From CAYRWR01 sp964537555 (GTDB taxonomy: Bacteria; Spirochaetota; Brevinematia; Brevinematales; CAYRWR01): a stretch of DNA of 64,000 bases. Positions within the stretch are counted from its first letter, which is position 1, and each line of letters begins with the position of its first letter. The DNA lies in the NCBI GenBank assembly GCA_964537555.1, contig CAZIAD010000002.1:108919-172918 (forward strand), given 5' to 3'. Below, piece by piece: positions 34,721-42,891 of this stretch. The position numbers and the translations under genes are program-made. The notes under the pieces were generated by a model that did no database searches, was not told the origin of the DNA, and saw nothing but the letters and a program-made list of their open reading frames with translations.

Positions 34721-36817
34721 ATGGAATTATCAGAACTCTTCGGATCCAATGTCTTTAACGACAAGGTCATGAAAGAACGTCTTCCCAAAGACACCTACAA
34801 GGCACTCAGAAAGACTATCAAAGATGGTCTTCCTCTGCAGCCTGAAGTGGCTGACGTAGTAGCTAATGCTATGAAAGACTGGGCTATAGAAAAGGGTGCT
34901 ACCCACTATACCCACTGGTTCCAGCCCCTTACCGGACTGACTGCTGAAAAGCACGACTCCTTTATCAACCCTACTGAAGACGGCGGCGTGGTAATGGAAT
35001 TCTCAGGCAAACAGCTTATACAGGGTGAGCCTGATGCATCTTCCTTCCCTTCCGGCGGACTGCGTGCTACTTTTGAAGCCCGTGGATATACTGCATGGGA
35101 TGCTACCTCTCCCGCTTTCATCAAAGAAGACGGCAGCGGTTACCCCACTCTGTGTATTCCTACCGCTTTCTGTTCCTATAACGGAGAAGCTCTGGATAAA
35201 AAGACCCCTCTGCTGCGCTCTATGGAAGTAGTGTCCAAGCAGGCCCTGCGTGTCCTCAAAGCCCTGGGCAACAAGACTTCTAAAAAAGTCATCTCAACTG
35301 TAGGACCCGAGCAGGAATACTTCCTGGTCGATAAAGAATATTATCAGCAAAGACTGGACCTCATCACTTCCGGCCGCACCTTGTTCGGCGCTCCTGCTCC
35401 CAAGGGACAGGAACTGGAAGACCATTACTTTGGATCTATAAAAGACAGAGTATCCACCTACATGAAAGACCTGGACACCGAGCTGTGGAAGATGGGTATC
35501 ACCTCCAAGACCAAACACAACGAAGTGGCTCCCGCTCAGTTTGAGATGGCGCCTATCTTCTCTACTACCAACATAGCTACCGACCACAACCAGCTGGTCA
35601 TGGAGACTATGAAGAAAGTAGCCCTGCGTCACGACCTGGTCTGTCTGCTCCACGAAAAGCCTTATGCCGGCATCAATGGATCCGGTAAACATAACAACTG
35701 GTCACTGTCTACCGACGACGGCATGAACCTGCTCGACCCCGGCAAGACTCCTCACCAGAACGAAGTCTTCCTGGTCATGATCGCTGCCCTCATTAAGACT
35801 ATTGACGAGAATGCTGAGCTCCTCAGAGCCTCTGCTGCTAACTCCGGTAACGACCACCGCCTGGGCGCCAATGAAGCTCCCCCGGCTATCATCTCTATCT
35901 TTATGGGTACAGAACTGACCGATATCCTCATGAAGCTGGGTAAAGGCGAAGCCGCCAGCTCCAAGGACCAGGGCTTCCTGAGAGTGGGAGTAGACACTCT
36001 GCCCCCTCTGCCCCTGGACAACACCGACAGAAACCGGACTTCACCTTTTGCCTTTACCGGTAACAAGTTTGAGTTCCGTATGGTAGGAAGCTCCTCTTCT
36101 ATCTCCGGTGTCAATGTGACCCTGAACACCATCGTAGCTGCTACCCTGGATGAATTTGCCAACAGACTGGAAAAGGCATCCAATGTCAATACCGAGTCTG
36201 CTGCCATCATCAAAGAAGTGATCAGCAAACATAACCGTATCATCTTTAACGGTAACGGATACTCAGAAGAATGGGTAAAAGAAGCTGAAAAACGCGGCCT
36301 GCCCAATGTGAAGTCAACAGTAGCCTCCCTCAATGCAATCATCTCACCCAAGACAGTAGAGATCTTTACCAAGTATGGTGTGTTGTCTAAAGAAGAACTG
36401 CACTCACGTTTTGAGATCTACAATGAGCAGTATGCAAAACAGATCAACATCGAAGCCCTGACCTCTATCGACATGGTCAAGAAACAGTTTATCCCTGCCG
36501 GTGTGATCTATGCTGCTGAGCTGGCTGAGTCACTCGAAAAGGTAGAAAAAGCCGGTGTCAAAGCTAATGCACAGAAAGACATCCTCAAAAAAGTATCTGC
36601 CCTGCTGGACAGCATCAACACTAAAGTAGCTACTCTGGAAAAAGAGACTGCTGCAGCTGCCGGAATCGGCGATGTACCCAAGCAGGCTGAAGCCTACAGA
36701 GACAAGGTCTTCACAGCTATGGGAAGCCTCAGAGCAGATGTAGATGCCCTGGAAATGGAAATGCCCAAGGATCTGTGGCCTGTACCTTCTTACGCTGACC
36801 TGCTGTTCAACCTCTAA
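34721..36817 (+). CDS. glnN: Type III glutamine synthetase GlnN
   Basis: A 698-residue glutamine synthetase of the large type III (GSIII) class, about 250 residues longer than GSI. It forms glutamine from glutamate, ammonia and ATP in the cytoplasm. Motifs include FPSGGLRATFEARGY near 110 (GSIII-specific), VGPEQEYFLVDK near 195, NEVAPAQFEMAPIF near 265, GINGSGKHNNWSLS near 320 (active-site NGSGxHxNxS), and NRTSPFAFTGNKFEFRMVGSS near 430. The C-terminal 130 residues are helical, as in the family. Codon use is strongly biased and the ribosome site AAGGAGAG is strong, consistent with high expression. The gene is monocistronic with a strong terminator. Confidence 0.97.
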   Translation: MELSELFGSNVFNDKVMKERLPKDTYKALRKTIKDGLPLQPEVADVVANAMKDWAIEKGATHYTHWFQPLTGLTAEKHDSFINPTEDGGVVMEFSGKQLIQGEPDASSFPSGGLRATFEARGYTAWDATSPAFIKEDGSGYPTLCIPTAFCSYNGEALDKKTPLLRSMEVVSKQALRVLKALGNKTSKKVISTVGPEQEYFLVDKEYYQQRLDLITSGRTLFGAPAPKGQELEDHYFGSIKDRVSTYMKDLDTELWKMGITSKTKHNEVAPAQFEMAPIFSTTNIATDHNQLVMETMKKVALRHDLVCLLHEKPYAGINGSGKHNNWSLSTDDGMNLLDPGKTPHQNEVFLVMIAALIKTIDENAELLRASAANSGNDHRLGANEAPPAIISIFMGTELTDILMKLGKGEAASSKDQGFLRVGVDTLPPLPLDNTDRNRTSPFAFTGNKFEFRMVGSSSSISGVNVTLNTIVAATLDEFANRLEKASNVNTESAAIIKEVISKHNRIIFNGNGYSEEWVKEAEKRGLPNVKSTVASLNAIISPKTVEIFTKYGVLSKEELHSRFEIYNEQYAKQINIEALTSIDMVKKQFIPAGVIYAAELAESLEKVEKAGVKANAQKDILKKVSALLDSINTKVATLEKETAAAAGIGDVPKQAEAYRDKVFTAMGSLRADVDALEMEMPKDLWPVPSYADLLFNL

Positions 36818-36837
36818 GTAAAAGTTTTTAAAGATCA

Positions 36838-36872
36838 AGAGCAGTCCTGCAAAGGGCTGCTCTTTTTTTTTT
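36838..36872 (+). terminator. Intrinsic terminator of glnN
   Basis: AGAGCAGTCCT-GCAA-AGGGCTGCTCT (36838-36863) is an 11-bp stem with one G-T pair, followed by about ten T residues, 20 bp past the stop. Confidence 0.93.
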
Positions 36873-36925
36873 AAAGCGGAGAAGGACCTCTCGCAAAGTT
36901 CGCAGAGGCGCAAAGGAAAGAGAAG

Positions 36926-37024
36926 AAAAGTTTCAGATATATAGACTAATCCGTGTAAATCCTGTTAATCCGTGTCCCTTAGACAGAGAATAATAGTGAC
37001 TGTGTATACTGTCACTCCCCTCTC
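36926..37024 (+). repeat. 99-bp direct repeat left of the scaffold gap
   Basis: Contains AGATATATAGACTAATCCG, GTGTAAATCCTGTTAATCCG, and GTGTATACTGTCACTCCCCT. It matches 37141-37239 with only a few differences. Just upstream (36885-36915) is CTCGCAAAGTTCGCAGAGGCG, a short internally repetitive stretch. Confidence 0.85.
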
Positions 37025-37040
37025 TATAGGCATTCGATCT

Positions 37041-37140
37041 NNNNNNNNNNNNNNNNNNNNNNNNNNNNNNNNNNNNNNNNNNNNNNNNNNNNNNNNNNNN
37101 NNNNNNNNNNNNNNNNNNNNNNNNNNNNNNNNNNNNNNNN
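37041..37140. other. Assembly gap (100 Ns)
   Basis: Exactly 100 N bases, the customary placeholder for a gap of unknown length. Both sides carry the same 99-bp repeat, so the gap probably marks a repeat that assembly could not cross; the true distance and even the adjacency are uncertain. Confidence 0.98.
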
Positions 37141-37239
37141 GAAAGTGTCAGATATATAGACTAATCCGTGTAAATCCTGTAAATCCGTGTCCCTTAGATG
37201 GAGAATAATAGTGACTTTGTATACCGTCACTCCCCTCTC
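37141..37239 (+). repeat. 99-bp direct repeat right of the scaffold gap
   Basis: Second copy of the unit at 36926-37024. It starts directly at the last N, so more of the repeat may lie in the gap. Beyond it, to 37378, there is no gene. Confidence 0.85.
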
Positions 37240-37378
37240 GCATATTAGGCAAGTCCATCTCGGAAAAGGTGGATACTGCAGAAGTAGTACCGTGACCTGA
37301 CTCATTAGTCAGGAAAAAGTGGAAAAAACTTAGTGCCTGCCCTATAATGGGTATCATACACCTTATTATGGGAGAAGA

Positions 37379-37900
37379 ATGATGAAAGTGACTGTGATAT
37401 CCTATTCCCAGACCGGCAACAACCAGGCCCTGGCTGCAGCTATCGCAAAACATTACTCGGCTGAACATATCTCTATCCGGGAAGTAAATAAGCGCAACTA
37501 CTGGCGTATCGGCATGGATCTACTATTTAACCGCAAGCCCGCTATCACTCCCTCCCTGGATCAGGTAGACACCAGCGGCAGGGTCCTACTGGTAGGCCCG
37601 GTATGGATGGGACGACTCTGTTCCCCCATGAGGACTTGCCTCCACCAGCTCAGATCCCGGCTCAGTCAGTACGCCTTTGTCACACTGAGAGGGGGCGGTG
37701 AGGAAGTAAGTCCCCCGGAACTGGAGGCAGAGCTGACCCGGAGAACCGGAGTGCGGCCTTTTGCCGTGGTCGACCTGCCCATCTACCATCTGTCACCGGA
37801 AGGGCCCCGGCCCAGCCCGGAGGAGATCTTCAACTTCCGGCTCACAGAGGCAGAGGCTCAGAAGCTGGTGCCGGGGATTGCGGAAAAGCTGGGTAAATAG
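37379..37900 (+). CDS. Flavodoxin-like protein
   Basis: A 173-residue protein with a flavodoxin-type fold. The N-terminal strand and phosphate loop KVTVISYSQTGNNQALAAAIA binds the FMN phosphate. LLVGPVWMGRLCSPMRTCL near 62 and YAFVTLRGGGEE near 97 correspond to the isoalloxazine-binding loops. Such single-domain proteins often act as quinone/flavin reductases or menaquinone-dependent oxidases. GGGAGA precedes a pair of ATG codons (37379 and 37382) and either could be used. The upstream repeat and gap separate it from glnN. Confidence 0.8.
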   Translation: MMKVTVISYSQTGNNQALAAAIAKHYSAEHISIREVNKRNYWRIGMDLLFNRKPAITPSLDQVDTSGRVLLVGPVWMGRLCSPMRTCLHQLRSRLSQYAFVTLRGGGEEVSPPELEAELTRRTGVRPFAVVDLPIYHLSPEGPRPSPEEIFNFRLTEAEAQKLVPGIAEKLGK

Positions 37901-37981
37901 TAAACAATATTTTCCAGTGTGATAGCAACTTTAGAAAGTACTATAGATGATAAATTTAAGATTGATAAAATCAGAAATAAC

Positions 37982-38005
37982 AAATGAATCCAGGGAGATT
38001 CATTT
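37982..38005. terminator. Hairpin between convergent genes
   Basis: A perfect 9-bp stem AAATGAATC / GATTCATTT with a 6-nt loop lies between the convergent flavodoxin and SH3-lipoprotein genes. It is flanked by short A/T runs on both sides and could act in both directions, though the stem is AT-rich. Confidence 0.45.
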
Positions 38006-38084
38006 TGAATAAATATCCTATAAAATCATACTATTGAATACATAAGATAAAACATTCTATAGCTTTCAAATTGAAAGTGAAAAT

Positions 38085-39017
38085 TTACAATCTTTTATTA
38101 TTCAATTTGAATTCCTGCTTTTTTTCATCAAATGTCAATTGCATACAGTTAGTATTTGTTTCACAATCTTTGAAGATAATGCTGGTATGACTTTCATTAG
38201 AAATATACCCAACTGAGAGGCATCCATAAGGATCAAGTGCCAGGCTGTTATTTATAGAATAGCTTCCCTCATTCCAAATGCTTTTTATAAACCTCTTGCC
38301 AAAAATCGCAATAGCCTGAAAGCTTTCTATAGGAACACCTTCACTGGGACTGATAAACATATAAGTGATAAAAAATCCAAAAATACCGGTGGACCATTCA
38401 GTAAACTTGACAGTATAAATGGCAATACCGGATGACCAGTCATCCGGTTCAAACATCTGTACATTAAAACTGACTATGTTTTTTTCGTCGTCATAAGTGA
38501 AAGAGTTTGTTGTCAGTTGTAGGTCAGTAATCCGGTGGCTGTTTACCAACTTATTCTGCTCTTTTATTTGAAGCTGAGGGACTTTTCGATCAAAAGAAAT
38601 GGAATAAGTAATATCATCATTTTTGAAGAAGGGAAATTCCATATTGCTTTCTATACTGAGTATCTGAGCATTTTCTGCAGAAAGCATAATCATATCTCCC
38701 TCTAACATAAGATAATCCTCTGGTTGTAGATAAGCATTGAAGACCCATCCCGTAGTGTTTTTCCATTTTATTTTTTCCCAGTGTCCTTTGACTGCATCTA
38801 CAGTAACGATTTCCTGATTTATCCGTATCGAATGTACTTTCTCTTTGTAGGGAATAGTAAGGATCTTCTTTGACAGTAGATCAGCTGACTCTCTTAATGT
38901 CAGACCTGATTTTGCAGTAACAATTTTTATTTCTCCATTACTGGAGGCAGAACACGACAAAAACAGGATAGAGATAGTCAATAATAACAGGGAATTTAAT
39001 ACCGTAATTTTTCTCAT
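38085..39017 (-). CDS. SH3-domain lipoprotein
   Basis: A 310-residue protein with a lipoprotein signal (LLLLTISILFLSC), anchored in the envelope. Residues about 33-97 form a bacterial SH3-type domain (VTAKSGLTLRESADLLSKKI ... VDAVKGHWEKIKWKNTTGWVFNAYL), usually a peptidoglycan or ligand-binding module. The remaining 200 residues are beta-rich and unrecognised. The gene is clearly more AT-rich than neighbours such as the flavodoxin gene. GGGAG precedes the ATG. The function is probably envelope-related, but no catalytic domain is visible. Confidence 0.75.
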   Translation of the reverse strand: MRKITVLNSLLLLTISILFLSCSASSNGEIKIVTAKSGLTLRESADLLSKKILTIPYKEKVHSIRINQEIVTVDAVKGHWEKIKWKNTTGWVFNAYLQPEDYLMLEGDMIMLSAENAQILSIESNMEFPFFKNDDITYSISFDRKVPQLQIKEQNKLVNSHRITDLQLTTNSFTYDDEKNIVSFNVQMFEPDDWSSGIAIYTVKFTEWSTGIFGFFITYMFISPSEGVPIESFQAIAIFGKRFIKSIWNEGSYSINNSLALDPYGCLSVGYISNESHTSIIFKDCETNTNCMQLTFDEKKQEFKLNNKRL

Positions 39018-39174
39018 GTTTACTCCCGGAGAATGCTTAAATGCATAATTTCAGAATCTCGCAACTGTTCTATATAACAGCGAACACATTCTAGCTTCAA
39101 TACTGAGAAATATCTACATATCACAAATTTTTTCTAATCTTTCTCTGTACCAAAATAAAAGAATAAGTACCAAT

Positions 39175-39192
39175 TAGTTGACAGGTGAACTA
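39175..39192. promoter_or_regulatory. Candidate MarR operator 1
   Basis: TAGTTGACAGGTGAACTA is an imperfect palindrome of 18 bp (TAGTT ... AACTA) that covers the -35 element TTGACA (39178-39183). Confidence 0.6.
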
Positions 39193-39205
39193 TCTATGTT
39201 ACACT
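39178..39205 (+). promoter_or_regulatory. Promoter of the marR-iron-sulfur operon
   Basis: TTGACA (39178-39183), 16 bp, TACACT (39200-39205), giving a start near 39212, inside operator 2. The arrangement predicts autorepression. Confidence 0.55.
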
Positions 39206-39210
39206 ATATT

Positions 39211-39228
39211 TAGTTTACCAGGAAACTA
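39211..39228. promoter_or_regulatory. Candidate MarR operator 2
   Basis: TAGTTTACCAGGAAACTA, palindromic at TAGTTT/AAACTA, matches operator 1 at 14 of 18 positions. It lies 36 bp from operator 1 centre to centre and covers the expected transcription start. Confidence 0.6.
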
Positions 39229-39252
39229 TATGGATTATCTGGGGAGGCAGAC

Positions 39253-39720
39253 ATGAAAGCACTGGAGTATGGAGCCCTGATCAGGGGTATTACGTCCCGC
39301 ATGAATGAATACATCGGACAGATCTCTGAACAATACGGGATCAGTGCGGGGCAGTTTGAGTACTTTATGCTGATCTATCAGTCCCCGGGAGTCAATCAGC
39401 TGGAGCTGGCCCGTTTGAAAAATGTGGGAAAAGCCAGTGTGACCAAAGCTCTGGCTGTATTAGAGAATGACGGTTTTATCACCAGGACCCCCGATGAAAA
39501 AGATAAACGTAATATGCTATGCAGCGTCACGGAAAAAGGGAAGGCTACAGCCGGTAAGCTGCTGCATCTCTCCGGGAATATCCAGTCTGCTCTGTTCGCC
39601 GGTTTTAGTGAAGAAGATATGTCCCGGTTTTACCGGTATCTGAGCAGACTATCTCAAAATGCCCACTCCCTGGCCCAGCCTGAAGTATACCAGGAGGATG
39701 ATCATGGCCCAGCAATCTAA
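39253..39720 (+). CDS. MarR-family transcriptional regulator
   Basis: A 155-residue winged-helix regulator with MarR organisation: an N-terminal dimerisation helix, then QFEYFMLIYQSPGVNQLELARLKNVGKASVTKALAVLENDGFI as helix-turn-helix and recognition helix (residues about 35-80), the wing TRTPDEKDKRNMLCSVTEKG, and a C-terminal dimerisation helix. GGGGAGG precedes the ATG. Its gene overlaps the next by 17 nt, so it is co-transcribed with the iron-sulfur pair. Two similar palindromes in its promoter suggest autorepression and control of the whole unit. The ligand is unknown. Confidence 0.92.
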   Translation: MKALEYGALIRGITSRMNEYIGQISEQYGISAGQFEYFMLIYQSPGVNQLELARLKNVGKASVTKALAVLENDGFITRTPDEKDKRNMLCSVTEKGKATAGKLLHLSGNIQSALFAGFSEEDMSRFYRYLSRLSQNAHSLAQPEVYQEDDHGPAI

Positions 39721-40768
39721 AGCAGAACTGGATTACCTGAGATTCATCCAGGATTATAAAGAGCAGGTGTTTTACGCCCACCCCGACGCGGTGCAGGAAG
39801 GTTTTGAATATTTTGCATCTAAAGAATACAGCAGTAAATATCCTGAGAATAAGATGAGTCCTAAAAAACTGCTGTTTGGCCAGGGCTGGTCACACTTTCG
39901 TACTATGGCCGGCATCTTTGCCAGGTATATGATACCTATGATGAAGGGCATGAAACAGGGCTTTACAGATGTGAACCCTTATTTAGAGGAACTCAGAGAA
40001 AATAATCAGCTCACAAATACACACGAGCTGCTGGACTCCTACCCCAACCCCTCAGTATGGGATGATCTGAAAAACTACTCCTGGGAAAAATGGCAACTCA
40101 TCGTCGGTTTTACCGAAATGCCCCGGCAGTTTGTTTTTAAAGGTAAAGCGACCCTGTTTAAATATGCCCTGGTATTCATACAGGAGATGGATAAAGAGCA
40201 GATAGACTATGCCCCCGGCCTGGAAGCGGGAGCGGAGGTACAGCGGGTCTACCAGACGCTGGGGCTGGCCGTAAATGACATCGCCTGCTTTTTAAGAGCC
40301 AAATATCGTATCAAGTGTCAAAGCAATCATCCTCTGGGGGGCCTCGTGAACACCAACCCTCTGGCCGGAAAAGCGGGACTGGGCGGGCAGGGACATGACG
40401 GCATGCTCATCACACCCCAGTTCGGCCAACGAAATAGGATCGCCCCCATTTTTATTGAAAACAAGATATTTGAGTATACTGATAATGATGATCACAGGTG
40501 GGTAGAGCAATACTGCAAAACCTGCAAAAAGTGCATGCGAAAGTGTCCCACCGGAGCCATCTATGAGGAAAAAATCCCCACTCTGAAAAATATTCCCGGG
40601 ATTGGCCAGACCAGGACCTGTATTGACCGGAATAAGTGTTTTCCTCAGTTTATGAATACCCTGGGCTGCAGCATGTGTATACAGACCTGCCCCTTTTCCC
40701 AGGGGAAAGATGCTTATGACAGGATAAAAACCGGGTTCGACAAAAGAAATGCGGGAGTAAAACCATGA
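39704..40768 (+). CDS. RdhA/QueG-like double [4Fe-4S] protein, first of pair
   Basis: A 354-residue cytoplasmic protein. The C-terminal third has a ferredoxin-type double cluster: CKTCKKCMRKCPTG near 275 and a second set from CIDRNKCF through GCSMCIQTCPF. Before it, GGLVNTNPLAGKAGLGGQGHDGMLITPQFGQRNRIAPIF (about 210-245) matches the segment that precedes the cluster domain in reductive dehalogenases and epoxyqueuosine reductase, which bind cobalamin. There is no Tat signal, unlike secreted RdhA. I chose ATG 39704 since AGGAGG lies 6 nt upstream. It overlaps the next gene by 4 nt. A corrinoid-dependent reductase is plausible but not proven. Confidence 0.8.
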   Translation: MAQQSKAELDYLRFIQDYKEQVFYAHPDAVQEGFEYFASKEYSSKYPENKMSPKKLLFGQGWSHFRTMAGIFARYMIPMMKGMKQGFTDVNPYLEELRENNQLTNTHELLDSYPNPSVWDDLKNYSWEKWQLIVGFTEMPRQFVFKGKATLFKYALVFIQEMDKEQIDYAPGLEAGAEVQRVYQTLGLAVNDIACFLRAKYRIKCQSNHPLGGLVNTNPLAGKAGLGGQGHDGMLITPQFGQRNRIAPIFIENKIFEYTDNDDHRWVEQYCKTCKKCMRKCPTGAIYEEKIPTLKNIPGIGQTRTCIDRNKCFPQFMNTLGCSMCIQTCPFSQGKDAYDRIKTGFDKRNAGVKP

Positions 40769-41700
40769 AAGCGCCAAAAATGGTGGACATAAAAAACTAT
40801 CTCTATACCGATACACCGGTCATCCAGCCTGCCCCGCAATCACCGGAAGGAAGATTTGTCCCGGAGATCGTGTCTGAGCATGGAAGGATTAGCGGATTTT
40901 TTAAAGTTATAGGATTCCTCCTACCCAGTGTAGTTAAGACGCTGGTGAATATCAGGAGGAGCTACAAAAGTTTAAAGAAAAATCCTACTCCTAAAAGGAC
41001 CACCATAGATGAAGCAGCACTTAAGGATTTTGAATCCTATGCCCGTAAGATCGGCTGTTCAGGGATCGGCTATACCAAAGTACCACGGGAATATATCTTT
41101 AACAACAAAGTGATCTTATTTGACCATGCTATAGTGCTGACTATGGAAATGAAAAAGTCCCGTATGAAAAAAGCCCCCTCAGTGCGGACCAGCATGGAAG
41201 TATGGCGGGCCTATGCCGGACTGGGAAAGATCGTAAATCAGCTGTCCCGCTATCTGCGTAAAAGGGGCTATCAGGCTCAGGCCGGACCGGCTCTGGGAGG
41301 GGAGACCAATTATCCCTACCTGGCTCAGAAGGCAGGAATGGGCTATATAGGTAAAAGCGGCCTCCTGATCTCGAAAGGCATGGGCCCCAGTCAGCGAATA
41401 GCCGCTGTATATACTAATATCGAAAATCTCCCCTATACTGACTCTGAGGACTACAGCTGGATCCCGAACTTTTGTGAGACATGCAATCGCTGCGTTAAAA
41501 CCTGTCCTGCCCAGGCTATCTTCCCGGTAACCGAACAGCTGGGCCGAGGTGCTAAACGGCATATCGATTATAAAAAATGCGCCATGCCATTTTCTACCAC
41601 GGCGGGATGCTCGGTGTGCATAAAAGAATGTATGTTTTTCAGAGGGGATTTTGATAAGATCAAGCGGGGGTTTAATAGAGCTGCACTACCCATTAAGTAA
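40765..41700 (+). CDS. RdhA/QueG-like double [4Fe-4S] protein, second of pair
   Basis: A 311-residue paralogue of the preceding protein, coupled to it by a 4-nt ATGA overlap. It shares the PYLAQKAGMGYIGKSGLLIS segment (near 200), typical of QueG/RdhA-type proteins, and cluster motifs CETCNRCVKTCPAQAI and GCSVCIKECMFF. The two proteins share their layout but differ in the N-terminal 90 residues. True QueG is about 350-400 residues and carries C-terminal HEAT repeats in many species, which are absent here. The pair could form a two-subunit reductase under MarR control. Confidence 0.78.
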   Translation: MKAPKMVDIKNYLYTDTPVIQPAPQSPEGRFVPEIVSEHGRISGFFKVIGFLLPSVVKTLVNIRRSYKSLKKNPTPKRTTIDEAALKDFESYARKIGCSGIGYTKVPREYIFNNKVILFDHAIVLTMEMKKSRMKKAPSVRTSMEVWRAYAGLGKIVNQLSRYLRKRGYQAQAGPALGGETNYPYLAQKAGMGYIGKSGLLISKGMGPSQRIAAVYTNIENLPYTDSEDYSWIPNFCETCNRCVKTCPAQAIFPVTEQLGRGAKRHIDYKKCAMPFSTTAGCSVCIKECMFFRGDFDKIKRGFNRAALPIK

Positions 41701-41982
41701 TATACATTTGTATGGTATCTGTTAAAGTGCAGATGCACTCCTCTATGAGAAATGCTTTAAAGCTTCCTCCCTGCTTATAGTCTGTTGAGCATTACCGGCT
41801 TTGAGCAATAGCTTCTTTAACGGGTACTACACCGTCAGAAAAAGTCAGATCATAAATTCAATTTATGCTCACATCACTGATCCCGCACACTTGCACATTC
41901 CAAAACAATGAGTTATTATAGAACAGTCTCCAATATTATAGCCTCATACCGTAATTTAATAATCACATGGGGAGCATGAAAA

Positions 41983-42489
41983 ATGAAATTCACCATCCGT
42001 CCCATTGGCATAGGGGATGCCAGAGGTATCAATGAGCTGCGCCGTATGCCGGGCGTGTTTGAGAACACACTGGGTATCAGCTCAGAGCGGCTGCAAAAAA
42101 ATGAAGACTATATAGCCAACATGGACAATAACACACACCAGTGGGTAGCAGTCACCGATCAGCCCGGAGCCGGAGAAAAGATCATCGGGACTATAGGCCT
42201 GGACATCTACACTAACCCCCGCCTGCGCCATTCCGCCAGCCTGGGCATACTGGTACATGAGGCATACCAGGGCCAGGGGGTGGGTACACGCCTCATGGAG
42301 ACCCTGATCGACCTGGCTGATAACTGGCTCATGCTGGTGCGGGTAGAACTGACAGTGTTCACCGATAATACCCGGGCCATCCATCTGTATAAAAAATTTG
42401 GATTTGTGGAAGAGGGAATAAAAAGAAAGGCTGCCATCCGCAACGGGGAATATGCCGATGAGCTGATCATGGCCCGTATCAAAGAATGA
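41983..42489 (+). CDS. GNAT-family N-acetyltransferase
   Basis: A 168-residue acetyltransferase. The acetyl-CoA loop is LGILVHEAYQGQGVGTRLMETL (near residue 88) with the Q/RxxGxG/A motif intact. IRPIGIGDARGINELRRMPGVFENT is the N-terminal substrate arm, and HLYKKFGFVEEG is the C-terminal motif B region. The layout resembles amino-acid or RimI-like acetyltransferases of the YhhY type. ATG 41983 has GGGGAGC upstream. It overlaps the next gene by 4 nt. Not related to the broken GNAT at 30.1 kb beyond the shared fold. Confidence 0.9.
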   Translation: MKFTIRPIGIGDARGINELRRMPGVFENTLGISSERLQKNEDYIANMDNNTHQWVAVTDQPGAGEKIIGTIGLDIYTNPRLRHSASLGILVHEAYQGQGVGTRLMETLIDLADNWLMLVRVELTVFTDNTRAIHLYKKFGFVEEGIKRKAAIRNGEYADELIMARIKE

Positions 42490-42887
42490 AAAAATGGATC
42501 GTAGTGCTGGCCTATGATGAGGCCACTATGCACAGTATCCACTCTACCTTTCCTGAAATCGATGAAGACTTCCTGTATTGCGGCTGCTTTGAGGCGGAAC
42601 CAGGTGAGGACTATTATACCTTTGAGTACGAATCTCTGGAGATACAGATAGAGCCCCGCTATATCCGGGAGATTAAGAAGCCAGCTTTCGATTATCAGGA
42701 TAAAGTCCGGCCCATGAACGGGAAATGTTTTGAGGAGACTACTATCTACCGTATCCACTGGAATTTTGAGTACCAGGAATTCCGGTATTTCCTGAGAACC
42801 GGGGAGAATAAACACCTGTCTTACTATACAGGAAAGGATTTGAGACTACAGGATTATACTGAGGCACAGAAACCTGATATTGAGTAG
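42486..42887 (+). CDS. Small unrecognised protein downstream of GNAT
   Basis: A 133-residue soluble acidic protein, translationally coupled to the GNAT gene (ATGA overlap). It is rich in aromatic residues and glutamate (FEAEPGEDYYTFEYESLEIQIEPRYIREI; IYRIHWNFEYQEFRYFLRTGE). No family recognised. The gene ends 4 bp before the end of the convergent CBS-kinase gene. A role as partner or substrate of the acetyltransferase is only suggested by the overlap. Confidence 0.65.
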   Translation: MKKWIVVLAYDEATMHSIHSTFPEIDEDFLYCGCFEAEPGEDYYTFEYESLEIQIEPRYIREIKKPAFDYQDKVRPMNGKCFEETTIYRIHWNFEYQEFRYFLRTGENKHLSYYTGKDLRLQDYTEAQKPDIE

Positions 42888-42891
42888 ATGT

